This document shows, piece after piece, positions 16,055 to 25,322 of a DNA stretch of 34,362 nucleotides. A program made the position numbers and the translations under genes. Source of the DNA: Propionivibrio sp. (GTDB lineage: Bacteria; Pseudomonadota; Gammaproteobacteria; Burkholderiales; Rhodocyclaceae); the NCBI RefSeq assembly GCF_016790145.1, contig NZ_JAEUOI010000196.1, forward strand, positions 1 to 34,362, read 5' to 3'. How positions within the stretch are numbered: the first letter of the stretch is position 1; each line of letters begins with the position of its first letter. Under the pieces are notes generated by a model. The model searched no databases, was not told the origin of the DNA, and saw only the letters and a list, made by a program, of their open reading frames with translations.

Positions 16055-16971
16055 AATTCACCATTTATCAGGAAAGCCGACCCGGCAAGCGCGCCAACAA
16101 TGAAGACAGGCTGGCACACAGTTATTCGCGTGAAGCCTTGTTGATGGTCGTTGCCGACGGGATGGGTGGCCATTACTATGGCGAAATTGCCGCGCAGATC
16201 GCCGTGCAGGTACTCGTCGAATCGTTTCAGCGGGAAGCAACACCGGCAATTCGTGACCCCTTCCTGTTCTTGCAGAAATCGATGACCAATGCGCATCGCG
16301 CGATTATCGATTTTACCGATGACCACAACCTGAAAGATTCGCCGCGCACGACCTGCGTAGCCTGCATCGTCCAGGACAGCATTGCTTACTGGGCGCATGC
16401 CGGCGACTCCCGTCTTTATCTGATGCGCGACGGTAAAGTGCTGACGCACACGCGCGACCACTCGCGCGTACAGTTGCTCAAGGATCAGGGTGTGATCAAC
16501 GCCGCGCAGGCCGCCGTGCACCCGGACCGTAACAAGGTCTATAGTTGCCTTGGTGGTCGACAGACGCCGGAGATCGAGTTCTCGCGCAAAACACCGCTTG
16601 AAGCGGGCGATGTGCTGGCCCTGTGTACGGATGGCTTGTGGGGTGTGTTGTCTGGCGAGATGATGGCTGTCGCCCTGAAGAGCGAAAATCTGATGCAGGC
16701 GGTGCCGATGCTGCTTGGACAGGCCGACATCCGCGGCGGTCCGAACGCCGACAACCTCTCCATTCTTGTCGTGCGCTGGGAGGACAGCTACATCGAAGAA
16801 GGGGCCACTCCAACCAGCGTTATTTCAACGCAAACGATGTCGCGCGATACGATCACCACCCGACTCGACGAATTCGGACGCAACCCGAATTACAAGACCG
16901 AGTTGAGCGATGAAGAAATCGAGCGCGCCATCGAAGAAATCCGCTCAACCATTCAGAAGTATTCAAAATAG
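16051..16971 (+). CDS. PP2C-type serine/threonine phosphatase
   Basis: A 306-residue metal-dependent phosphatase of the PP2C/Stp family. Seen: E18-D19 in ANNEDR, VADGMGG (D36), AHAGDSR (about 116-121), TDGLW (D193) and [13 protein letters not shown] (D233), the motifs supplying the Mn/Mg-binding acids. Residues 245-306 form a hydrophilic Thr-rich and Glu-rich extension ([15 protein letters not shown]..) that could be a phosphorylation target of the neighbouring kinase. It overlaps the kinase stop by 4 bases and is followed after 8 bases by rph. Confidence 0.93.
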   Translation: MKFTIYQESRPGKRANNEDRLAHSYSREALLMVVADGMGGHYYGEIAAQIAVQVLVESFQREATPAIRDPFLFLQKSMTNAHRAIIDFTDDHNLKDSPRTTCVACIVQDSIAYWAHAGDSRLYLMRDGKVLTHTRDHSRVQLLKDQGVINAAQAAVHPDRNKVYSCLGGRQTPEIEFSRKTPLEAGDVLALCTDGLWGVLSGEMMAVALKSENLMQAVPMLLGQADIRGGPNADNLSILVVRWEDSYIEEGATPTSVISTQTMSRDTITTRLDEFGRNPNYKTELSDEEIERAIEEIRSTIQKYSK

Positions 16972-16979
16972 GACCATAC

Positions 16980-17708
16980 ATGCGCCCCAGCCAACGCCAG
17001 CCTGCACAGCTTCGTACCATCCGCATCACGCGCAATTTCACCCGCCACGCCGAAGGTTCGGTACTCATCGAAATGGGCGATACGCAGGTGCTGTGCACGG
17101 CCAGTGTCGAAGAGTCGCTGCCGTCCTTCCTGCGCGGCAAGGGGCAAGGCTGGGTGACCGCCGAATACGGCATGCTGCCACGGTCGACGCACACGCGCAG
17201 CGCTCGCGAGGCGGCCAAGGGCAAGCAGAGCGGCCGCACGCAGGAAATCCAGCGTCTGATCGGCCGTTCGCTGCGCGCCGTGACCGACCTCAAGGCCCTC
17301 GGCGAACGTCAGATCACGCTCGATTGCGATGTGCTGCAGGCCGATGGCGGAACCCGCTGCGCTTCGATCACCGGCGCCTGGCTGGCGCTCAACGATGCCT
17401 GCGAACAACTCGTCGCCAGGGGAAAGCTCGACGCAAATCCGCTCCGCGATCACGTTGCCGCCATTTCGGTCGGTATCTACAAGGGAATACCGGTACTTGA
17501 CCTCGACTACCCCGAGGATTCAGGGTGCGACACCGACATGAACGTGGTGATGACCGGCAGCGGCGGCATCGTCGAGATTCAGGGCACGGCCGAGGGCGAA
17601 CCGTTCTCCCGCGCACAGATGAACCAGTTGGTTGATCTCGCCGAAGCCGGAATCAATGAACTGGTTGCACGCCAGAAAGCGGCTCTGGCCACGCTCGTCG
17701 CGGCATGA
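16980..17708 (+). CDS. rph: Ribonuclease PH
   Basis: A 242-residue phosphorolytic 3'-5' exoribonuclease that trims tRNA 3' ends. Seen: [91 protein letters not shown] and [20 protein letters not shown]. Length is usual for the family (about 238-245) and no frameshift is present. It overlaps rdgB by 4 bases (GCATGA). Confidence 0.97.
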   Translation: MRPSQRQPAQLRTIRITRNFTRHAEGSVLIEMGDTQVLCTASVEESLPSFLRGKGQGWVTAEYGMLPRSTHTRSAREAAKGKQSGRTQEIQRLIGRSLRAVTDLKALGERQITLDCDVLQADGGTRCASITGAWLALNDACEQLVARGKLDANPLRDHVAAISVGIYKGIPVLDLDYPEDSGCDTDMNVVMTGSGGIVEIQGTAEGEPFSRAQMNQLVDLAEAGINELVARQKAALATLVAA

Positions 17709-18304
17709 AGCTGGTCGTCGCCTCGAACAATCCCGGCAAACTGCGCGAATTCGGCGCACTGCTCGCACCGCTCGGCTGGGAAACGATAGCGCAAAAGGAA
17801 CTCGGGGTTCCGGAGTGCGCCGAGCCGCACCACACCTTCGTTGAAAACGCACTCGAAAAGGCGCGTCATGCGGCCAGGTGCACCGGCCTGCCGGCACTCG
17901 CCGACGACTCCGGACTCTGCGTCAACGCGCTTGGCGGCGCACCCGGCGTCTATTCGGCGCACTATGCACAAACCGCAGCCGGCGAAGCGAAATCCGATGA
18001 GCGTAACAATCGGAAACTGATTGCCGATCTGGCCGGCAAGACCGACCGGCGCGCCCATTACGTCTGTGTTCTGGTCTTTGTGCGCCATGCCGACGATCCG
18101 CAACCGATCATTGCCGAAGGCGAATGGCACGGCGAGATCGTCGATCAGGCACGCGGCAACGCGGGATTCGGTTACGACCCCTATTTCTTCCTGCCGGAAC
18201 TCGGCCTGACTTCGTCCGAACTCGACCCCAGCGAAAAGAACCGTCGCTCGCACCGCGGGCAGGCACTGGCACGACTGGTTAAACGCCTGCAAGCTCGTCG
18301 CTGA
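17705..18304 (+). CDS. rdgB: XTP/dITP diphosphatase
   Basis: A 199-residue Ham1/RdgB pyrophosphatase that removes non-canonical purine nucleotides (dITP, XTP) and so limits their incorporation into DNA. Seen: [11 protein letters not shown] (6-16), [35 protein letters not shown] (D67-D68) and GFGYDPYFF. The start overlaps the rph stop, and its own stop overlaps the hemW ATG (TGATG at 18304), so translation is coupled. Confidence 0.96.
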   Translation: MKLVVASNNPGKLREFGALLAPLGWETIAQKELGVPECAEPHHTFVENALEKARHAARCTGLPALADDSGLCVNALGGAPGVYSAHYAQTAAGEAKSDERNNRKLIADLAGKTDRRAHYVCVLVFVRHADDPQPIIAEGEWHGEIVDQARGNAGFGYDPYFFLPELGLTSSELDPSEKNRRSHRGQALARLVKRLQARR

Positions 18305-19545
18305 TGCCTGAACAGTCGTTCACGCGCGTCATCCCGATCGTCCCGCACAGTCAATCGGCGGGCGCAAGCGGCACCCGGCTTGAGTTCCGCAACCCGCCAC
18401 CGCTCTCGCTTTATGTGCATATCCCCTGGTGTGTGCAGAAGTGCCCCTATTGCGACTTCAACTCGCATCAAGTCCGCGATTCCATACCCGAAGCAGACTA
18501 TGTTGCGGCCTTGATCGCCGACCTCGAATCGGCTTTGCCTCTGGTCTGGGGGCGCAAGGTATCGAGCGTTTTCTTCGGCGGCGGCACGCCGAGTCTGCTT
18601 TCCGGGCCGGCGCTCGACACCTTGCTGACAGCCATTCGCACCCTGTTGCCAGTCCTGCCCGACGCCGAAATTACCCTGGAAGCCAATCCCGGTACGGTTG
18701 AAGCCGAAAAATTCGCTGCCTTTCGCGACGCCGGCATCAACCGGATCTCGCTCGGCATCCAGAGCTTCAATCCGATGCACCTCAAGGCGCTGGGCCGAAT
18801 TCATGACGAGTTCGAAGCCCGGCATGCCATCGAGATTGCCGCCACCCACTTTGATAATTTCAATCTCGACCTGATGTACGGACTGCCAGGACAAACGCTT
18901 GAGCAGGCGCTGAGCGACATTGAAACCGCGCTGTCCTTCGCTCCGCCGCATCTCTCCTGCTACCAGTTGACGCTCGAAGCGAACACCGCCTTTGCTGCCG
19001 CTCCGCCGGTATTGCCCGACCACGACGCGTGCGCAGACATGCAGGACGCCATCGAATCCAGGCTGGCGAGCGGGGATAAAGCGGCCGGCTACACGCATTA
19101 CGAAACCTCGGCCTTTGCCCAGGACGGACGGCAATGCCGGCACAACCTCAATTACTGGACTTTTGGCGACTACCTCGGGATTGGTGCCGGCGCGCATGGC
19201 AAACTCACGCTGCACGATCGCGTGCTGCGCCAGATGCGCTGGAAGCAGCCGAAACAGTATCTGGCCAGGGTCGCAGAACAAACACCCCTGCAGGAAGAGT
19301 TTTCGGTCGACATCGCCGATCTCCCCTTCGAATTCATGATGAACGCGCTGCGTCTCAATCAGGGATTCGCTGCGCCGCTCTTCGCGGCGCGCACCGCGCT
19401 GCCCCTGATCCACATTGAAAGCACGCTGCGACAGGCCGAACAGGAGGGTTTGATCGAACGCCAGCCAGGGCACATCGCCCCCACGGATCGCGGACGGCGC
19501 TTTCTCAATCGCTTGCTGGAGATGTTTCTCGCCGAGCGCCGCTGA
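18304..19545 (+). CDS. hemW: HemW radical-SAM heme chaperone
   Basis: A 413-residue HemN-like radical SAM protein of the HemW group. Seen: PWCVQKCPYCDFNSH with the CxxxCxxC cluster (C43, C47, C50), FFGGGTPSLL, EANPGTVEAEKF, NRISLGIQSFNPMHLKALGR, LDLMYGLPGQT and NLNYWTFGDYLGIGAGAHGK. HemW binds heme and helps deliver it to respiratory proteins; it is not a coproporphyrinogen oxidase despite older labels. It starts inside the rdgB stop; the conserved rph-rdgB-hemW order is typical for betaproteobacteria. The first 30 residues are a variable extension. Confidence 0.95.
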   Translation: MPEQSFTRVIPIVPHSQSAGASGTRLEFRNPPPLSLYVHIPWCVQKCPYCDFNSHQVRDSIPEADYVAALIADLESALPLVWGRKVSSVFFGGGTPSLLSGPALDTLLTAIRTLLPVLPDAEITLEANPGTVEAEKFAAFRDAGINRISLGIQSFNPMHLKALGRIHDEFEARHAIEIAATHFDNFNLDLMYGLPGQTLEQALSDIETALSFAPPHLSCYQLTLEANTAFAAAPPVLPDHDACADMQDAIESRLASGDKAAGYTHYETSAFAQDGRQCRHNLNYWTFGDYLGIGAGAHGKLTLHDRVLRQMRWKQPKQYLARVAEQTPLQEEFSVDIADLPFEFMMNALRLNQGFAAPLFAARTALPLIHIESTLRQAEQEGLIERQPGHIAPTDRGRRFLNRLLEMFLAERR

Positions 19546-19687
19546 ACGCTGACGTCATGACCAGAATCCGGATTTTGCGCCTCCAGCTTAATGAAGTATG
19601 AAGGGTGATGCGCGTTTGTCGCTAAGCACTTTGAATCTTGCTCCCGATCTGTCTATCCCAAATGTTCAGGGCACTCTCTAACGGAAC

Positions 19688-20485
19688 TCAATTCTTACAC
19701 CGCTCATTGAAGTGGGTTTGCCAATGGGTTTGGTCCGAACTGAGCGGCAATCCACCTTCGCAAAATTCGACAACAGCGCTAGCGAGAGCAACAGCAATCC
19801 TCTTTTGATAACTTGAGCTTCGAAGGAGGAGTTCCTCATGCCGGTTGACGATCAAACCGGCTTCAAAGAGTACCGCCGGCATCCTGGTAGACTTGAGCAC
19901 CACCAAATCGTCAAAACGGTAAATACCGAGTTGCTCGTCCAGAAGCTCTCTGTTTTCGCCTGGGATCTTCTCGGCGTGATGTAAAGTCGGGATAAAGCAG
20001 CCGTTGCGCAATTGATTGCCCAGCAGGTGCGCTAATCGTACGCTGCCAGTGGCGTCGCCGTTTTTTTCAGAAACGAATAGCGAGTAGCCTTTGATGTCGT
20101 CGGTGTAAAGGCGGCGCTTTCCCAGATATGTCCAGGTGGACAGATAGTGCGTTTGCGCCGAGTCGTGGTGTATCGAGAGGAACAATTGTGCTTTGCGCTC
20201 GTTGGCCAACAGCGCACGATCAATCAACGAGATCGATGCCTGGTTCCTGTTCGTGAGAAAGGCCTTGGCAAAGCCAGCATGCACAAGTTCATCCAGCAGG
20301 TATCGCGCCAGGTTTTCGTTGAGCTGCACCTCGGGTACCCCGCGAGCGCTGATCGCGCCGGGCCTGGCACGAGTGTGTCCAGGGTCGATGGCGATCACGA
20401 AGTCGCCTCGCTCGCAGGCCTGCGCCACGCTGCCGGCAACGAGCGACAGGCTTAGTGCCAGGCAATAAAATGCGGTTCGCAGCAT
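19688..20485 (-). CDS. Secreted N-acetylmuramoyl-L-alanine amidase (Amidase_3)
   Basis: A 265-residue zinc amidase of the AmiA/B/C type (PF01520), which cuts the bond between MurNAc and the stem peptide of peptidoglycan. A signal peptide is evident (LRTAFYCLALSLSLVAGSVAQA, cleavage near residue 23). Predicted zinc ligands are H37 in AIDPGHT, E52 in PEVQLNE and H106 in SIHHDS; the catalytic Glu is E208 in LFEAG. It has no AMIN or LysM targeting domain and shows a long insert (about 110-200) containing YLGKRRLYTDDIKGYSLFV. Its ATG lies one base after the stop of the TIR-domain gene, so the two form a tight operon. The pairing suggests a function outside ordinary cell separation; this is inference. 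Confidence 0.87.
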   Translation of the reverse strand: MLRTAFYCLALSLSLVAGSVAQACERGDFVIAIDPGHTRARPGAISARGVPEVQLNENLARYLLDELVHAGFAKAFLTNRNQASISLIDRALLANERKAQLFLSIHHDSAQTHYLSTWTYLGKRRLYTDDIKGYSLFVSEKNGDATGSVRLAHLLGNQLRNGCFIPTLHHAEKIPGENRELLDEQLGIYRFDDLVVLKSTRMPAVLFEAGLIVNRHEELLLRSSSYQKRIAVALASAVVEFCEGGLPLSSDQTHWQTHFNERCKN

Positions 20486-20486
20486 G

Positions 20487-21650
20487 TTATTTCTCGGTGC
20501 TCAAGACCTTCTCTCGTTGCGCCACGATGGTCAGATCGCCATTCGTCAGGCGTAGTTGCAACTCTTCCCGAGCCACGCCAGACTTGCTGTCGGCACGGGC
20601 AGGGTTGGTGACCCGGTATTGCATGGTGTAGGACACCTGCACCGTGCCATCGCCTTGTGGCTGTTGCACATCTATTGTGCTGACCAGGCGGTTGTCCACC
20701 TCGGTCCAACGACGGTAGAAGTTTTGTCTATCCTTGAGTATGAAATCCTTGTCTGCCGACTTCTGATTGTAGTAGTCAACCCGGTCGGCATAGAAAGGCA
20801 GCAACTGGGTTGCGTTCGCGCTGTTCTGTGCAGCGAGGTAGCGGCCGACAAAATCATTCACCTGCGAATCGGTGATGAGCGCCGCCATCACCTGCTTGTG
20901 AGTCTCCAAACCGGTTGCTGAGCCGGTCGCCATCACCTGCTTGTTAGTCTCCATAAGGGTTGTAAGCGAATCTACAGCAGCCTGCGAATGTGTGCGAATA
21001 GAAGCCTCAGCCTCTTCCTGCCGACTCTTCATGTTGGCGAACAGTGCATATCCGATAGCCACGACGCAGACCACGATGACAGCAGGGATGATCTTCATCG
21101 GAAAGTGCCGCTGTGCGCTGATCCCTCTTTCAATTGGAGTATTTGCGTCCACCGGTTTGCCAGACTCCGGTTTGTCGTGCTTAACACTAATCGCCGCTTT
21201 CGGTGGACTGTCTAAGCTTGGTTGCACTGGTTGATCAGCCCTAGGCACTGCAAGCGGAGAGGACAGCGCGTTCAGCGTCGCTATGAGTTGCTGATAGGCG
21301 TCATCAAAATCGCCCGTGAAGTCGATGTACTGAAGCCGCTTCAAACGAAATGGGATGTTGCCCGATTGCAGAAGAATGGGAATGACCACCTTTTTTTCGT
21401 CGAGTGCATAAGACACCTCGTCCAACACGTTTTGAGATTGAGAGGATGCCGGGGAAAGTGCAACCAAAAGGCATCTACTCGCCTTCAGCGCCTTTTCAAC
21501 CTCTTCATCCCAACGCCCACCTTTAGGAATGTCGAGCTGGTCGACCCAAATGTGCCTTCCCTCCTTGCGCAGGGCTTTTGCGACCTTGAGCACGAAGTCC
21601 GCATCGCTACGGGAGTAACTGAAAAACACTTTATGAATTTCATCGGGCAT
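20487..21650 (-). CDS. TIR domain - transmembrane - NTF2-like protein
   Basis: A 387-residue protein in three parts. Residues 6-130 are a TIR domain: KVFFSYSRSDADFV, IWVDQLDIPKGGRWDEEV, RCLLVALSPASSQSQNVLDEVSYALDEKKVVIPILL; E78 in LDEVSYAL aligns with the catalytic Glu of TIR NADases. A proline-rich linker leads to one membrane helix at about 187-207 (IIPAVIVVCVVAIGYALFAN). Then comes a short helical region with a near-repeat (METNKQVMA / LETHKQVMA) and, at 264-387, a region resembling a SnoaL/NTF2-like fold. Predicted topology is TIR inside, C-terminal domain in the periplasm. ATG 21650 follows AGGGAAA; GTG 21674 would add eight residues. The secreted amidase gene begins one base after the stop. 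Function unknown; bacterial TIR proteins commonly act in phage defence by NAD+ breakdown or signalling. Confidence 0.85.
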   Translation of the reverse strand: MPDEIHKVFFSYSRSDADFVLKVAKALRKEGRHIWVDQLDIPKGGRWDEEVEKALKASRCLLVALSPASSQSQNVLDEVSYALDEKKVVIPILLQSGNIPFRLKRLQYIDFTGDFDDAYQQLIATLNALSSPLAVPRADQPVQPSLDSPPKAAISVKHDKPESGKPVDANTPIERGISAQRHFPMKIIPAVIVVCVVAIGYALFANMKSRQEEAEASIRTHSQAAVDSLTTLMETNKQVMATGSATGLETHKQVMAALITDSQVNDFVGRYLAAQNSANATQLLPFYADRVDYYNQKSADKDFILKDRQNFYRRWTEVDNRLVSTIDVQQPQGDGTVQVSYTMQYRVTNPARADSKSGVAREELQLRLTNGDLTIVAQREKVLSTEK

Positions 21651-21674
21651 TTGGTTTCCCTTTTCTGTCAGCAC

Positions 21675-22134
21675 GGCATGATCTTGTACTGCTCCGCCAA
21701 AAATTTCGCCAATGGAGGGCTGGTTGATTTAACGTGCCACTGTAAACGTCAAATGTGGCTGCTTCCATGGGTCTGTGCTACCGAAGAAAGGATAGAAAAA
21801 TCAAGGGCACGAGCGAGAGTATGTCCGACCCTGATAGTCACGGTCAATCGGAGATTTCTGGCCGGCAGCACCAACGATACGGTCAGCATGGCGATCCGAT
21901 CACAGCCTGTAATCATATTGCTTTCAGCCTTCAGCCTTCAGTCTTGTAGCCACAAGCATTAGTTCAACCATGAAGAAGGACTATCGTTTCGACCTGACTG
22001 CGATTCAACTCCGTTCGTCCCGAACTTGATGCATATTGGGCAGACTTCGAGGCGTTCAGCCCGATCGGAATTTGAACTTCACCTGGCCAGATCAATAAAT
22101 TCAGTTGCCGAAGATTTTCGCATGCGCCTTGCTC
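21675..22134. other. Gap upstream of the TIR operon
   Basis: About 460 bases without a convincing gene. A 64-codon frame at 21755-21949 (+) has no recognisable domain. A short tandem repeat of TTCAGCC (21923-21936, with a third degenerate copy to 21943) is present. The promoter of the TIR-amidase operon should be in the left part, but no strong -35/-10 pair was identified. Confidence 0.35.
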
Positions 22135-23271
22135 TTATTCGGACTTTCCCAAAGCGCAGACTGCTTGCTGGGCGAAGGCCTCAGCCGCCTCGACGATCAG
22201 CGAAAAGGCAATGCCGTCACCGCGCTCGCAGACCAGGGCGGAAAGTTCGGGCGACGCCATGCGCATGATGACCGGAACGTTCATCTCTCGGGCGTGCAGG
22301 GCGATCTGCAGGTTGATGGCGTCAACTTCGGTGACCGTGACGATCAGTGCAGCGCGCTCGAGGGCGGCGAGTTCGAGTGTTTCCCTGCGCGTGGCATCGG
22401 CGATGATGGCGTGGTGTCCGGCGAGCCGGAGCGCGGCGATATTGCGGCTGTCGGCGCTACGCTCGATGATGACTACTCGCATTCCATCGGCCGCCAGCAA
22501 TTCGGCAACACTAAAGCCGATGTTCCCGGCACCGACGATGATCACGTGTCCGTTGCCGCGCTCGCGGGTTCGTCCGTAAAGCATGTCGAGCCGACGACTC
22601 AGTACCCAGTCCGAGAGCAGCGCGAAGAGCACGGCGATGAAGCTGGCGCCGGCGAGCATCAGGGCCATGCCAAAGAGTTTGACTGCGGCCGGCGCGTCGC
22701 GCAGCGAAATGTCGCCGTAACCGACCGTCATGACCGTCGTCCACACGAAATACAGTGCGTCGATGTAGGAGAGGTCGAGCGCCTTGGAGAAAAACAGGGC
22801 CGACGGGAAAACCAGGAGAAAAAGGCAGAGCAGTGCGCCAAGAAGAATGCGGTCCGCCTGGAAGGGCCGAGCTGACCTGGTGTGCTGACGGTGCCTGGTA
22901 CGGGTAGGCGCAGACGGTTCATCAAGCAGGCGGCGGGCGGCGGCGGCCAGCACCGGCGCGGTAATCCGGGACATGCTGAGAATGCTGACATCGGGGATGG
23001 CCTCGCCAAGATACGAGGCCAGCGCCGTGTCGAACAGGCGCACGACGAGGCGCAGTTCAGGCTTGATCCGCCGCGCCCTGAGCGCCAGGTCGACATTGCC
23101 CGCATCATCGTCGGCGGCCAGCACCAGCACATCGGCACGTCGACAAAGCGCCGGATCGAGTCCGTCTGCATCGTCGCCACAGGGACGCAGCCGCTCAACC
23201 GGATGGCCGCTGGCGCGCACTCGTTGTTCGATAGCCGCTGCCAGTTGTCCGCTGCCGGCAATCAGGATCAT
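22135..23271 (-). CDS. K+ channel with two RCK/TrkA-N domains
   Basis: A 378-residue potassium channel protein. Residues 1-115 form a TrkA-N-like Rossmann domain (ILIAGSGQLAAAIEQRV). Two membrane helices (about 143-162 and 197-222) flank a pore with the selectivity filter TVGYGD (182-187). Residues 241-378 form a second RCK domain (VIIVGAGNIGFSVAELL). The usual bacterial arrangement has the RCK only after the pore, so the additional N-terminal domain is uncommon. The start ATG 23271 (MILIAGSG) is preferred because the Rossmann strand starts there; longer versions run through the divergent promoter region towards ubiB. It probably gates K+ flux in response to nucleotides or redox state. Confidence 0.9.
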   Translation of the reverse strand: MILIAGSGQLAAAIEQRVRASGHPVERLRPCGDDADGLDPALCRRADVLVLAADDDAGNVDLALRARRIKPELRLVVRLFDTALASYLGEAIPDVSILSMSRITAPVLAAAARRLLDEPSAPTRTRHRQHTRSARPFQADRILLGALLCLFLLVFPSALFFSKALDLSYIDALYFVWTTVMTVGYGDISLRDAPAAVKLFGMALMLAGASFIAVLFALLSDWVLSRRLDMLYGRTRERGNGHVIIVGAGNIGFSVAELLAADGMRVVIIERSADSRNIAALRLAGHHAIIADATRRETLELAALERAALIVTVTEVDAINLQIALHAREMNVPVIMRMASPELSALVCERGDGIAFSLIVEAAEAFAQQAVCALGKSE

Positions 23272-23403
23272 GGTTTGAAGTGTCCGAAAAACAGAAGAAG
23301 TCGATCCGCGGAGTTGCCAAGACCAGCTCACGATCAATTCGAGAGTAGCATAAGCCACTATTCGGGATAAACTCTCGCTTTCGTTTTTTACTATTGTCTT
23401 TGC

Positions 23404-24942
23404 ATGCGCATTTTCCGTCTTGCCAAAATTGTCAGTGTTGCCAGTCGTTATGGCATCGACGAGATGGTCTTCGAACACGAGCCCAGCGGTCGTCTGGCGG
23501 CGCTGTCACGCTTCGCGCACTTCTGGCGGCGACTTGATGCACCGCGTGCGGTTCGTCTGCGGCTGGCGCTGGAGTCGCTCGGGCCGATCTTCGTCAAGTT
23601 CGGGCAGGTGATGTCGACGCGCCGCGACCTGCTGCCGCTCGATATTGCCGACGAGTTGGCCAGATTGCAGGACCGCGTTCCCCCTTTCTCTCCTGAACTG
23701 GCGCTGTCGCAAATCCAGCAGGCCTATGGCCGGCCGGCGAGCGAGGTGTTTGCCGAATTCGACGCCATACCGGTAGCCAGCGCGTCGGTTGCGCAGGTGC
23801 ATTTTGCCAGGCTGCACGCCAGGGATGGCGGCCATGAGGTGGCGGTCAAGATCCTGCGCCCGGACATGCATGGCGTGATCGACCACGATCTGGCCCTGCT
23901 CGACACGCTGGCCGGGCTGCTTGAAAAGATCTGGTCCGACGGCAAGCGCCTGAAGCCGCGCGAAGTCGTTGCCGAGTTCGCCAAGTATCTCTACGACGAA
24001 CTGGACCTGATGCGCGAAGCGGCCAACTGTTCGCAACTGCGCCGCAACTTCAGCGATTCCAGGCTGCTGCTGGTGCCGGGGGTGTATTGGGATCACTGCA
24101 CGACGACGGTGATGGTCATGGAACGTATGCGTGGCATCCCGATCAGCCAGATCGAAGCGCTGGTTGCAGCCGGCATCAACCTGCCGGCGCTGTCACGGGC
24201 CGGGGTTGAAATATTCTTCACGCAGGTTTTCCGCGACGGGTTTTTCCACGCCGACATGCACCCCGGCAATATTTTCGTCGCCACCGACGAAGTGCATCAC
24301 GGCAAGTACGTCGCGCTCGATTTCGGCATCGTCGGCACGCTGACCGACGTGGACAAGAACTATCTCGCGCAGAATTTTCTCGCCTTCTTCCAGCGCGACT
24401 ACAAGCGCGTGGCGATGGCGCACATCGAGGCCGGCTGGGCACCGGCCGATACCCGCGTCGACGAGTTCGAAGCGGCCATCCGCTCGGTCTGCGAGCCGAT
24501 CTTCGACCGGCCGCTGCATGAAATATCCTTCGGTCGAGCGCTGTTGCGCCTGTTCCAGACCTCGCGCCGCTTCAACGTCGAGATTCAGCCGCAGCTCGTG
24601 ATGCTGCAAAAGACCCTGCTCAACATCGAGGGGCTGGGCCGTCAGCTCGACCCCAACCTCGATCTATGGACTACCGCCAAACCCTTCCTCGAACGCTGGA
24701 TGGCTGAGCAGATCGGCTGGCGTGCGCTGGCGCGCGGGTTCAGGCAGGAGGCGCCGAACTGGGCGCGCACCCTTCCGCAATTGCCGCGCCTGCTGCATCA
24801 GGCGCTGAACCGCGACAAGCCCACTGAGCTGGCGCCTCTGCTCGGGGAACTGGCCGCCGCCCAACGCCGGCAAAACCGCCTGCTCGGCCTGATTGCCGTG
24901 CTGCTGGTGGTGATGCTGATCTGCCAGTACCTGTACAGATAA
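23404..24942 (+). CDS. ubiB: UbiB ubiquinone biosynthesis kinase-like protein
   Basis: A 512-residue ABC1/ADCK atypical kinase-like ATPase required for ubiquinone synthesis. Seen: the KxGQ motif [21 protein letters not shown] (65 onward), the Ala-rich nucleotide loop [31 protein letters not shown] and the metal-binding ALDFGIVG. Two closely spaced hydrophobic segments at the C-terminus ([20 protein letters not shown]) anchor it in the inner membrane. Length fits E. coli UbiB (546) with slightly shorter ends. It is transcribed away from the K+ channel gene, with 132 bases between the two starts. Confidence 0.94.
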   Translation: MRIFRLAKIVSVASRYGIDEMVFEHEPSGRLAALSRFAHFWRRLDAPRAVRLRLALESLGPIFVKFGQVMSTRRDLLPLDIADELARLQDRVPPFSPELALSQIQQAYGRPASEVFAEFDAIPVASASVAQVHFARLHARDGGHEVAVKILRPDMHGVIDHDLALLDTLAGLLEKIWSDGKRLKPREVVAEFAKYLYDELDLMREAANCSQLRRNFSDSRLLLVPGVYWDHCTTTVMVMERMRGIPISQIEALVAAGINLPALSRAGVEIFFTQVFRDGFFHADMHPGNIFVATDEVHHGKYVALDFGIVGTLTDVDKNYLAQNFLAFFQRDYKRVAMAHIEAGWAPADTRVDEFEAAIRSVCEPIFDRPLHEISFGRALLRLFQTSRRFNVEIQPQLVMLQKTLLNIEGLGRQLDPNLDLWTTAKPFLERWMAEQIGWRALARGFRQEAPNWARTLPQLPRLLHQALNRDKPTELAPLLGELAAAQRRQNRLLGLIAVLLVVMLICQYLYR

Positions 24943-25322
24943 AACTCAGGGTAGCAGTTGATGCATCAGGTCGGAATCAGCGCTACAGGCCTCTGCTCAG
25001 CATCTAACTGTATAAGCGACGAAGAACGGGCCGACTCGTACAACAATGACCTACAGCAGTTCAAAGAGGTGAACGCCAGGCGCAGGTTAAATTTGTTCTA
25101 ACAGTCCACCGTCATTCCGGCGCAAGCCGGAATCCAGTTCGTTTGTCTGATCAAGAAGTTAAAAGAACAGTTTGATAAACAAACCGGATTCCGGGTCAAT
25201 CCCCGAATGAGCGCGAAGCCTGGCCTCGGGCCACGGTATTTCAATGATCAGCTTGAGCCCGAATAAACCCCAACAACGAGCTATCTCAGCGCTTCAGGCG
25301 GTTCACGGTCGCCCTGCTGGCA
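24943..25322. repeat. Gap after ubiB with paired palindromic repeats
   Basis: No gene seen. ATTCCGGC-GCAA-GCCGGAAT (25114-25133) and ATTCCGGG..CCCCGAAT (25188-25208) are two REP-like palindromes about 55 bases apart, partly inverted copies of each other. Bases 25205-25237 match 8546-8578 exactly on the opposite strand (33 of 33). Confidence 0.7.

Noticed and set aside
18181-19473. 430-codon minus-strand frame opposite hemW
   Set aside because: Antisense shadow of hemW, with no recognisable motif.
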